Positions 43,900 to 53,380 of a stretch of 64,000 nt of DNA are shown one piece after another. The translations under genes and the position numbers were made by a program. This DNA is from Pyropia yezoensis. Taxonomy: Eukaryota; Rhodophyta; Bangiophyceae; Bangiales; Bangiaceae. The stretch lies in NCBI GenBank assembly GCA_009829735.1, contig CM020618.1:41283030-41347029 (forward strand), given 5' to 3'. Each line of letters opens with the position of its first letter. The stretch's first letter is position 1. The notes under the pieces are model-generated. The model did not search any database. It saw only the letters and a program-made list of their open reading frames with translations, and was not told the DNA's origin.

Positions 43900-45261
43900 T
43901 CACCAGCGGAAAAACGGGATGACGAACGTCGGCCGGCGGTCACCCATCCCCTCCTCCGAACAAACCTCGGCAAGCGCGGCCGCGTCGAGCTGCCACTCCC
44001 CCTTGCCGCCACCCCCTCCCCCGCGCCCCAGCCCATCATCCCCCGCGTCGGCGTGGCAGAGCCCCACCCTCTCCGCGTGGATCCCCCCCCCCACCCACAG
44101 CGAGTCCACCCCCGCGTCGGCCGCCCCCCGCACGTCGTGGCCGACCGAGTCGCCCACCGCCAGCACCCGCCGCGGGTCGGTGACGCCCAGCCGCGCCAGC
44201 GTCGCCAGCGCCGCGGTGTAGGGTGGCGGGGCGGGCTTGCCCAGCCGCACCACGGGGCCGCCGGCGGTCTCGTAGGCGGCGGCGAGCGCGCCAGGCATCG
44301 GCCGCAGTGCCGCCCCGTCAACGGTCACAATGTCGGGGTTGGCGCACAGCAGCACGGGGGGGGCGGCGGGGTCGACGCCCAGGCCGGGGCGGGGAAGGCG
44401 GCGGCGGCGCGCCGCGCCCTCACCGCCACCACTGCCACCGCCGCCGCCGCCGCCGCCGCCGCCGTCACCGCCGCCGCCGCAGTCACTGCCGCCCTGGCGG
44501 GCCACCGACGTGACGAGTGCGACGAGGTCGTCGTACGGCAGCGCCTCAACGACGGAGCCATCCCCCCCCGCGGCGGTCACCCCCTCCGTCCCGTGCGTCA
44601 GCAGCAGCTCCGCGGCGGCCGCGTCGGTGCCCACCGGCACGAGCCCCGTCTCGGGGAGGGGCACCCCCCCACGGCCGACCCAGTTGGTGTGCAGCACCGC
44701 CGCGCCCGCGTAGGCCGACGGGTGGTCGACGAGCTCCGCGTGCGCCAGCTCCCCGCTCGTCACTGCCCCCGCCCAAGGGGTGGTGGCGGGAAAGCCCAGG
44801 GTCGGGAGCTTGGCCAGCGCCTCCTCTGCCCGGCGCGACGTATTGGACAGGATGAGCAAGTGCACGCCCGCGGCGGCGGCGGCGGCGACCGCGGCGGGCG
44901 CCAGCGGATAGGCGGTGGTGCCGTCGTGGAGAACCCCAAACTGGTCCAGCAGCAGCGCGTCGTAGGGGCGGGCGGCGGGGGGCGGGGGGAAGAGCTCTGC
45001 CAGCCCACCAATGACGCGGGGGGCAATGACGCGGGGGGGGGGGGGAGCGGGCGCCGCCGCTGCTGCCGCCGCGCCATTCGCAATGCCGGCAGTGGCGGTG
45101 GGGGTGGGGGCGGCGACCCCGCGGCGGGGGGCAGCGAGCGGCGCGGCTGCCGCCCCCGCCGCCGGGCGACCTGGGGCAAAGGTCATGGCACCGGCCGCCG
45201 GCGCTACTGGGCGGAGAGGGGGGGGGGGGAGGAAGGCGGCGGCGCGGGCGACGACGGTCAT
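43900..45261 (-). CDS. HAD superfamily class IIA hydrolase, probable organelle-targeted phosphatase
   Basis: The product is 453 residues from the first ATG (45261; MTVVARAAAFLPPPPLRP). HAD motifs in order: motif I LLLDQFGVLHDG with the nucleophile Asp, motif II LLILSNTSRRAEEAL, motif III Lys in VRLGKPAPPPYTAAL, and motif IV VGDSVGHDVRGAADAG. The long cap region between motifs II and III marks the class IIA (p-nitrophenylphosphatase/NagD-like) fold. The DQFGVLHDG form resembles the TIGR01459-like subgroup; its substrate is unknown. The Ala/Arg-rich, acid-poor N-terminus of about 80 residues resembles a transit peptide (inference). A Gly-rich insert of about 25 residues interrupts the cap. Confidence 0.93.
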   Translation of the reverse strand: MTVVARAAAFLPPPPLRPVAPAAGAMTFAPGRPAAGAAAAPLAAPRRGVAAPTPTATAGIANGAAAAAAAPAPPPPRVIAPRVIGGLAELFPPPPAARPYDALLLDQFGVLHDGTTAYPLAPAAVAAAAAAGVHLLILSNTSRRAEEALAKLPTLGFPATTPWAGAVTSGELAHAELVDHPSAYAGAAVLHTNWVGRGGVPLPETGLVPVGTDAAAAELLLTHGTEGVTAAGGDGSVVEALPYDDLVALVTSVARQGGSDCGGGGDGGGGGGGGGGSGGGEGAARRRRLPRPGLGVDPAAPPVLLCANPDIVTVDGAALRPMPGALAAAYETAGGPVVRLGKPAPPPYTAALATLARLGVTDPRRVLAVGDSVGHDVRGAADAGVDSLWVGGGIHAERVGLCHADAGDDGLGRGGGGGGKGEWQLDAAALAEVCSEEGMGDRRPTFVIPFFRW

Positions 45262-47709
45262 GGCCGCTGCCGCGGCAGCGGATGGGGGGGGGGGGGGGGG
45301 GGAAGAACAGCTGAGGATGGACAACTAGACGTGCTGGGAAGGGTGGTCGGGGGGGGGCGTTGCAGCCGGCATTCGCCTCAGGCCGGGCGTGCGTGATCGG
45401 GCCGGCGGAGGCTCGGCGCCCGACTAGCCAGTCGATGGCACGACATGGCCCGGCAGGGTCAGCCGTGCGATGCATGCGCACAGACACGTCACCCCGCCGT
45501 TCTCCGCCCCCAGAGCGGGACGAGGCAGCAAGACAAAGGAGCGCCTGTTTCTTTAGATGCACCCTTCCTCCCAGCAGGCGCGACGCCCGTCTCAAGTGGG
45601 CAGCGGGAGGTCGGAAAGGATGAAGAGGGGGAGGGGGGTCTTTGGCTACCTCCGCCTCCCGCCATCTGTCCTTTCTCTACAGTCGGTCACTCTGTGGTTG
45701 AGGGTCAGGCGGGAGTGGAAGATCGCCGCGGCGCGGAGCACCAGTGGGCGTAGTTCCCGCACGACGGGGGATGCGTTTCGCCGGCTCATGTACGGGTAAG
45801 GAGGAAAGGTAGAGTCGCCACTGTGTTGCTCTACGGGTGGCGAGCACGAGCGTTCTCTCGTCAAGCTCCTTTCATGTAATCCCTCGTCCCCGCTGCTGGT
45901 GCGAGGGGGTTGAAGGGGGAAGGGAGACCACAAAACCCCCTCTGAGCCGACCGCCTTGTGGATGCAGCGCGGTGGTGCACGCCCACACGGATGGCCAGCA
46001 GAGACGGGCGGGGAGTGACCTAGAGGGGATGGAGGCGGGCGGGTCCAGGCACAAGGGCGGGGGAAGGAGGGCAAGGGCGCGTGGATGGATGTACACCTAA
46101 AGCGAATCTCACGTCCGCTGAGCAAGGCGGTCGCGAGAATTAGAACGGGGCTCCGTCAGACCCGCCAAAGCGGGACTCACGCGGTCGCTCTCCGCTGGAG
46201 GGCCACGTGGACGTGGCGGCCGCCCCGGACAAGAGGGGCGGCCCCCTACCCGCCCAGGCGCCGGGGAGAGCCGACGCTCAGACGGGAGGGCCATAGCGTT
46301 GGGGACAAAACAATGGGAGGGACGGGGCAGTCGGTAAGGGGGCAAGAGGGGGTGATCACAAGCAAGTGAGAGAAGGCCATCGATGCGAGGGGGGCACGAG
46401 GCGGACAGCGACGGGCACATGCATCAAGAACCGGCTGCCGCGGCGCCCGTCACAGGACCGGGCGACGGAGCGCCAGCGCTGCCAGGGGTAGGACACACAA
46501 GTAGGAAGCGCGGACCGTCCTGGAAAGGGAGTCCCTAAACGGGGAACACGAGGGGACGATGACACAATAGAAAGAAAAAGTGAAAAAGGTGTACGACTCC
46601 ACTCGACTGACCGACCGACCAACCGACCGACCGGCACGTTGGCCGCCCACAACCCGCCAGTATCATATCCCCCGGCCCACGATCCAGTCCGCACAGGCAC
46701 ATCGCTGCTGAGTCGACACTCTCCCGGCGGGCGGAAAAGGAAAGCGGCAGCGGGTAGCATCCGCGTGGTCTGAGCCGCGGGGGCGCCCGCGCTCCAGCCC
46801 CGCCGAAGGAAGCGGCTGGCAACGCTGCAGTGACGCAGGGGGAGCGCGCACCCGACTCGGCCAGCGGCTCGCCGCCGCCGCAGCCGGCTCGACAAGGTGA
46901 GGTGGGGACGTGCTGGTCCCCTGCGAAAGCGGCCACCGACACGCTCCGCCTCACAGCGAACAGACGCAAGCCGCGATCACAACGGCGGACCGCTCCATCG
47001 ACAAAGTCGCGCAGGCATAGGAGCCGTTTCCAGTCGTGACGGTGGCATCGACGGAATCTACAGGGCGGTGAGGAGTGGGGCAGACGGCGGCGGCGGCGGC
47101 AGCGTCGGGAGACGATTGGTGGCGGCGACACGGCCGCGGATCACGCACACACGTGTCCTGGGGGAGTCGGTTGGGGTCCATCAAGTGGAGAGAATTATAA
47201 GATATTCATTCTCGCGGAAACCATTCCGGCGTCTCCCAGCACGCCACGTGGTGACACTTGGTGAGTCGCCTTGATCGCATACGAATTTGTGCAACTGCTA
47301 GCAAACATTACAGTGGAATCCCCACAAGGTGGCGACGACGGGGCCCACGTCGGGGCGCAGCACGGCACCCCTGCACGCACCGCCACCACCGGCGTCCGGA
47401 TCGCGCTGCCACCCCCCCCCGCCCCCGACTCGCCCCCCTGCTGCCGCCCCCGCCGACGCGGCCGCCGCGGCCGACGACGTGCCTGCCACGGCCGCCACCG
47501 CCGCCGCTCTTCACCTGCGGGCCCGGTCGCCCTGCGTGTGCGCGCGACGCCCCGCCTCACGTCGGCACCCCCTCTCTGTGTTTTTGGCTGCCTGTCTGGC
47601 TGCCTGCCAGTCTCCCCCTCCCCTTCTCACCCCCGACCAGTCCGCGCCCCTGCTCCCGCTTTCCCGCCGCCCTGCCCGCCCTCTCGCGTGTCTGCCCGCC
47701 CCTGTGCCC
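45262..47709. other. 2.4-kb intergenic region between divergent genes
   Basis: No conserved protein, tRNA or rRNA is apparent on either strand. Poly-G/C tracts occur near 45222-45301. The region should contain the promoters of the minus-strand HAD gene and the plus-strand CS/Sel1 gene. Confidence 0.45.
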
Positions 47710-50687
47710 ATGGCGGCCGTCGCGGATCCGCCGGCGCCCGCCGGCAGCGCCGACGGCGGCGGTGGCGGCGGCGGCGGCGGCTGGGCCGGTCCGTCGCCCC
47801 CGTCACCGCCGCCGCCGCCGCCGCCGCCGTTGCCGTCGGTGGAGGCGGCGTCGCCAGCCGCAGCCCCGCCTTTCCCCGCAGCGTCTGTCAATGAGGGTGC
47901 CAACGGCGGCGGTGACGGCGGCGGCAATGGCGTTGGCGGCGACGGCGGCGACGGGAGCGACGGCGGCAGCGACGGCGGCGACGCGGGGGGGGCTGCCGCC
48001 GCTGGCGCACCGGCGCCCATCTCCCCCGGCAATGCCGCCGCGGCGGTCGCGGCCGTCCTGGACGATGCTGTCGACGCGGCGGTGGCGTCTGCCAGTGGGA
48101 GCGCCGCCGACGGCCATGGCGCTGCCGCCGACGGCGGTGGCGACGCGGAGGGGGGGGCTACCGCCGCCCCCGCCGCCCCCACCAACGCCGACGGGCTGCT
48201 GACCGTCGGCGCCACCCCCGCTGTTGCCGCTGCCGCCGCCGCCGCCGCCGCCACCTCCCCTGACGATGCCGCGGCGGCGGTTGCCGCCCTGCTCGATGAC
48301 ACTGTCGACGCGGCCGTGGCGTCTGCCAATGGGGGCGCCGGCGTCGGCGGCGACGGCGACGACGGTGCCAACGTTGGCGGCAGCAGCAACGGCGGTGACA
48401 GTGGCGACGGAGAGGAAGCTGCCGCCGCTGCCCCCACCCCCACCCCCACCGCCGGCGAGCGGGTTGCCGACGGCGCTACCCCCACGGTCGCCACCGCGGC
48501 CGCTCCTTGCAGGGACGACGCCGCCGCGGCGGTTGCGGACCTTGTCGACGAGACCGTCGACGCTGCCGTCGCCGCCGCTGCGGGCGCGCCGGCAGACTCC
48601 GTCCCTTCCCCCTTCAGCGCTGCGGGTGGGGTAGGGACCACGCCCTCCGAGGATGGCGTGCTCCCTGCCATGCTCTCCGAGGAGGGCGTGGATGCGACGG
48701 GGACTGCCGCGGGCGCGTCGTTGGACCCGTCCCCCCCCCCCCGCGACGCCGCGGGCGAAGCGGGGTCGCGGGCGGCATCGCCGCCGCCCCCGTCGCTCCC
48801 CTCCCCTCCGCCGCCGCCGCCCTCCCAGTCGGTCCCCGAGGCCGTGGACAGTGTGGTGGAGGGGCTTGTCGCCACAGCGGCTGCCGCTGCGGGGGCTCTG
48901 GCGGCAGGCACCTCACCCCCCAGGGTCGCGGGCGCCGCGGCCGAGACGCGGGTGGTGCCGCCGCCTCCCCCCCCCCCGCCACCGCCCCCGCCCCCGCAGT
49001 CTGTCCCCGAGGCGGTGGACAGTGTGGTGCAGGGGCTGGTCGCCACCGCCGTCGGCACGGCCTTCCCCCCAGGCCCCGGCGAGGCGCCAGCACCGGCGGC
49101 GGCAACCACGCCGACGCCCTCCCCGCCGTCACCGCCCCCCGTGGCCGCCCCGTCGGCGGCCGTCGTGCAGCGCCTGCTGTACGACCTCGTCAACCGCGTG
49201 TCGGCCGACGACCCCGACGCGCCTGGCGGCGCCTCGCCGCCGCCTGCGGGCGTGCCCGTCGGCGACACCCGCCCCCGGTCCTTGAGGCGCGCCGGGGTGG
49301 GGCTGCGGTGGAATCAGACCGCTGAGTCGGTCACTGTCGGCGTGTCGGTGCCCGCCACATCCCGCCCGCGGGATGTGGGCGTGTCGTTTGAGGCCCGCCG
49401 CGTGCACGTGGCGCTCGAGGCGCCCTCCCGGCGGGCACTGCAGCCGCCGCCGCCGCCGCCGCTGCCGCCGCCGCCTCCATTGTCGGTCGCCAGTGCCGCG
49501 AGCCCCCCCCCTGCCAGCAGCGGCGGCGTCAACGACAACGCCCACCCCCCCCCCCCACCGCCGATGATGCGCCCACGCCGGTGGTGGTGCTCGACGGGGA
49601 GCTGGGCGGCGCCATTGCGCCCGGCGACGGCTGCCTGTGGGCGCTCGAGGGGGAGGGCGCCGCCCGCACGCTGACGCTCGAGATGGAAAAGGCGCGGCCT
49701 GGCTGGTGGGGCCGCCTCTTTGCCGACGATGACCCGGCCGCGTACACGCTGGTGCGGCCGCCGTCGGCTGGCAGCGGCGGCGACAGCGGCGGTGGCGGCG
49801 GCTCTGCCGTCGCGCCGCGCGCGTCACCGGCGGGGGCGCCCCCGCCCGCGGGCACCCCCGCCGCGACCGTCGCCCGCCTAATCGCGTCCTACACGGCCAC
49901 GCTGGCGGGCGGCGGCGCCGACGCGCCGACCGCGGCGGTGCAGCTGGCGGCGTGCTACCAGCACGGGGTGGGCGTGCCGCGCGACGCCGCCCGGGCGGCG
50001 GCGCTCTACCGCCAGGCGCTGGGCGCCGCCGCTTCGGCCGACGTGGGTGGGGACGGCACTACCGCGGCGGCGGCGGCGGCGGCACCGGCGGCCGTGTCGG
50101 CGGCGTTTAACCTGGGCCTCCTCGCCGAGCAGCGGGGCGCCCCCGCTGAGGCTATCCGCTGGTGGAAGGTGGCCGCCCGCGGCGGCAGCGCGCCGGCGCT
50201 GTTCAACCTGGGCGTCCTCCACCTCAATGGCGTGGGGGTGGAGGCGGACATGGCCGCCGCGGTCGCCTACTTTCGCGCCGCCGCCGCCACCGACCCGACC
50301 CTGCGGATGCCCCCGGCGGTGGCGCGGGCGGTGGCGCTTGCGTCGTCGCGGGCGGGGGGGGTGGTGGGCGCTGCCGCCGGCGGCGGCAGCGTCCTCGGGG
50401 GGGCGTTGGGGGACTTTGCCGCCGGCGGCGGGCTGGTGGCCCCGTCGGGGGCGGGCGGCGGCGGCGGCGGCGGCGGCGGAGCTCGCCCGCGCCGCTCCGT
50501 CCGCGGCACCGTCGGGTCTGCGGCGGGCGGGCGGGCGGGCCTGACGCCTGCCGAGGCGGCAGAGCGGGAGCGCCGCCTCGCCGCCGCCCGCGCGACGGTG
50601 CGCACCGCGGCGGTGGCGGGGGGCGTGGCGCTGGGCGTTGCCGCCGTTGGGTTGGCCGTCCGCGTCTGGTGGCGTAACCGGCTCTAG
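47710..50687 (+). CDS. CS (p23/NudC-like) domain plus Sel1-repeat protein with C-terminal membrane anchor; frame breaks at a C12 tract
   Basis: The ATG at 47710 starts about 530 residues of Ala/Gly/Pro-rich sequence containing four or five imperfect copies of a helix such as DDAAAAVAALLDDTVDAAVA. A NudC-like CS domain follows: LRWNQTAESVTVGVSVPA, SRPRDVGVSFEARRVHVAL, then after a Pro-rich insert VVVLDGELGGAIAPGDGCLW, LTLEMEKARPGWWGRLF. The two halves are in different frames, separated within a run of 12 Cs at 49545-49556; one base more or less joins them. Three Sel1-like repeats come next (YQHGVGVPRDAARAAALYRQ; FNLGLLAEQRG; FNLGVLHLNGVGVEADMAAA) and finally a hydrophobic anchor (VAGGVALGVAAVGLAV) before RVWWRNRL. 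CS domains recruit HSP90 or act as chaperones, and Sel1 repeats scaffold complexes. The combined role is not known. Confidence 0.85.
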
Positions 50688-51850
50688 TGCGCGTGGGGGG
50701 GGGGAGGAGGGGGGGGGGGGTGGGAGGGCGCGAGGGGAGGAGGGACGGAGGGTGGGGGGGGGTGGGAGGGCGCGAGGGGAGGAGGGACGGAGGGTGGGGG
50801 GGGGTGGGAGGGAGACGGAGGAGTTTGGGCCGCCTGGGGGTGCCGTGGTAGACCGCGCCCTTGTATAGACCCGCGGAAGGAAGGGGGGAGAAAGCGGGGG
50901 GACCGGGAGCGGCAAAGCCGCCGCCGCCCTCGCCCCCGTCTGGCCTGTCCCTCTCTGCCTGTTCCGAGAGCCCGCCACCATCGCCCTCCATCAGCCGCGG
51001 CTGGCAGCCTTTGCCTGGAGCTACCGAGCCCGCGGCGCGGGCTCCCGTTTCCGCTTTTTGCCCCCCGCGCCAGTGGCGGGGTGCGCGTCCGTCTTGGGAC
51101 CCCGCGGCGAGAGCCCCCGTCCGGGCCGGGGGGGGAGGGGGGCGACCGCCGCGCCCTCAATGACGGCCACCCACCCGCTGGGGCGGCGGTGCCCGCTGCG
51201 GGCTGTGGCTGGTGGCGGCAGACGGGCAGCCGCCGGCCGACGTGCCCCTTACGCCAGGCTGGCGCGGCAGGTGGGGGGGGGGAGGGCGCGGGGGGGGAGT
51301 CCTTCGGCGAAGACGCTGCCGGCCGGTCGGCTCTTGCCGCGCCCTCCTCGGCCCCCATCCACCATCCACCCCCCCCCCCCCACACTCTCAACGACGCGGG
51401 AGGGCCTCTGAGATAGACGCCGCCTCATCAAAAGCGGCGTCGGGGTGGCGCGCGCCGCCCCCACCCCAGCCTCACCCTCCCCCCCCCTCCTGGACCTGGC
51501 CGGCGGGGCGGCGTCGCCCCGCCGCCGTCAGGGCGGCCGACGCGGAGAGTGCAAAATTGGGCCGCGAGAGGGCGGGCGGCGGCAGCGCCGTTGCGCGGTC
51601 ACGCGGCAGGCGACCGTCTCTCCCACACCCCCCGCCCGCCGCTACCCCCCCGTTTCTTTTTGCGGCAGCCACCCGTGGCGCACGCTTGTCTGCTGTCCCC
51701 CCACCACCATCCCCACGCCCGAACCCACCCCCGCCGTCAGGTCACCAATAGTCAATCAATGCCCCCCCTACTACACCCCCAACCGCCCCCGCCCCAGTCC
51801 ACTGCACCCCCTGCCGCCGTCTGCCCGCCCCTCACTCCACTCGTGCTTGC
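50688..51850. other. Intergenic region between converging genes
   Basis: No gene seen. It begins with a G-rich tandem repeat: a 42-bp unit starting 'tgggagggcgcgagggga' at 50721 and 50763, partial at 50805. Poly-C and poly-G runs continue throughout. Confidence 0.5.
50721..50812. repeat. 42-bp G-rich tandem repeat, about 2.2 copies
   Basis: The unit recurs at 50721 and 50763 without visible change, with a partial third copy at 50805. It has several G runs that could form quadruplex structures. Confidence 0.8.
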
Positions 51851-53380
51851 TCAGTCGGTGTGCCCCCGTTGTCTCCGCCCCCCCTCGGCGCCCCCCCCCC
51901 CCCCCCCCTCCCGCCCACACCCCCCCCCGCCCGGCCGCCGGTTCTTCTCGCGCAGCACCCGCAGGGTGGTCACAAAGTTGCCGACAAAGGTGGCAAAAAA
52001 GAGGGCGCCACACAGCCCCGCGTGCACCTCAGACGGGTAGAGCCGCCAGATGCCCGCCAGCGCCACCGCCAGGTACAGCTGCATGGCGTGGCCAAAGAGG
52101 ATAAAGCCAATGAGGAAGCGCATGCTCTCAGACCAGTGGATCTGCGTGCCGTCGCTGCTCGCCACGTCCATCTCGCCGACGCGGCCGAGCGAGCGGAGGG
52201 CGTACAGACGGGCCATCTGGTAGCGGGTCTGCAGGATCTGCAGCACCGCGTTGTACACCCCAAACGCGTGGAGCCGGGGCGAGAAGAGGCCGTAGCTGGG
52301 TCCCGGCTGCCACGTCAGCAGCACCACCCCCTGCGCGAGCGTCATGTAGTGGTGGATGATCCACCACCGCTTGATGTTGCTCCCATTCGCGCGGAGGATA
52401 TTCTCCCGCAGCGCCAGCGACACGTAGTAGTAGACGAGCGCCAGCTGGAGGAGCATGTGCAGCCACCGGACGGCGGGGAGGGCGAGGCAGGCGGCAGAGG
52501 CAACGACAAAAATGGGGGCGAGCGTCAGCTTGAGGCCCTCGTACTCGCGCTTGAATGCGACGCGCTCCTTGCGCCGCGCAAACCGCACGTTGATCATGCC
52601 GAGGAAGAGGCGCACAAAGCCGCCGCCCGTCGCGGGCTCCAACGCCGACACCCCCGCCAGCAGCGCCCGGTACCGCCGCACCGTTGCGCGCTGCCGCTCG
52701 AGGGGGGGGAGGGGGGCGGAGGCGGCCTCCCGCACGGCGGGGGGGAGGGCCGAGGTGCCCCCCGCGGAGCCGCCGCCGCCGCCGCCCACTACCGTCCCAT
52801 GCCCACCAACCCCAGCCGCAACGTCGGCGGGGGCGGCCCCGTTGGCCGCCCCTCCCACTCTGCTGCCGCTGCCGCTGCCGCTGCCGCTGCCACCACCACC
52901 ACCACCAGCCGCCACCGCCGGTGTCACCGCCGCCTCCCCCCCGTCGGATGCGGCGGGCGCCCCCCCCGCCCCCACCACCCCCGGCGGCCCTGCCGCGTCC
53001 GCAGCCGCAACCGCCTCGGCAACGACCCCTCCCCCCTCCCCCAACACGCGCCCCCCCCCCACGAGCCCCCGCGCCCACATCCCCCCCCCCAGCCCACTGG
53101 CGAGCCCCCCCCCCCCGTCTGGCTCAGACAGGTCGTCGGGGAGGGCGCGGAGGGCCTTGCGCTGCGCCCCCACCGCCCCCTCAAACGCCTCTTGCAGGCG
53201 GTGGAGGGTGGCGAGCGCTCCCTCCAGCTCCGCCGCCAGCCCCGCGATGCGGTCGTGGCCCGCGTCCAGGGGCGCCCAGTCAACGCCGCCGGGGGGGGGC
53301 GGGGGGGGGATTACGCGCCGGCGGCCGTCGCCACCGCCGTCGGCGGCGCCGCCGCCACCCGCGCCCACCTCCACGACCAT
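51851..53380 (-). CDS. TMEM120 family multipass membrane protein
   Basis: The product is 509 residues from the ATG at 53380 (MVVEVGAGGGGAADGG); longer upstream frames are Pro-rich UTR. Residues about 35-75 form a helix (AGLAAELEGALATLHRLQEA) matching the family's N-terminal coiled coil, followed by a Gly/Ala-rich insert of about 130 residues. The C-terminal 300 residues carry the family signature: GMINVRFARRKERVAFKREY, several membrane spans, NGSNIKRWWIIHHYMTLAQG, LTWQPGPSYGLF, RYQMARLYALRSLGRVGEMD, then FGHAMQLYLAVALAGIW and FATFVGNFVTTLRVL. About six transmembrane segments are expected. Animal TMEM120A (TACAN) is a nuclear-envelope/ER protein tied to fat-cell differentiation and lipid metabolism, with a disputed channel role. 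The algal function is unknown. Confidence 0.95.
   Translation of the reverse strand: MVVEVGAGGGGAADGGGDGRRRVIPPPPPPGGVDWAPLDAGHDRIAGLAAELEGALATLHRLQEAFEGAVGAQRKALRALPDDLSEPDGGGGLASGLGGGMWARGLVGGGRVLGEGGGVVAEAVAAADAAGPPGVVGAGGAPAASDGGEAAVTPAVAAGGGGGGSGSGSGSGSRVGGAANGAAPADVAAGVGGHGTVVGGGGGGSAGGTSALPPAVREAASAPLPPLERQRATVRRYRALLAGVSALEPATGGGFVRLFLGMINVRFARRKERVAFKREYEGLKLTLAPIFVVASAACLALPAVRWLHMLLQLALVYYYVSLALRENILRANGSNIKRWWIIHHYMTLAQGVVLLTWQPGPSYGLFSPRLHAFGVYNAVLQILQTRYQMARLYALRSLGRVGEMDVASSDGTQIHWSESMRFLIGFILFGHAMQLYLAVALAGIWRLYPSEVHAGLCGALFFATFVGNFVTTLRVLREKNRRPGGGGCGREGGGGGGAEGGRRQRGHTD

Noticed and set aside
47511..49268. Minus-strand 585-codon Ala/Ser/Pro-rich frame
   Set aside because: Antisense of the repetitive N-terminus of the CS/Sel1 protein.
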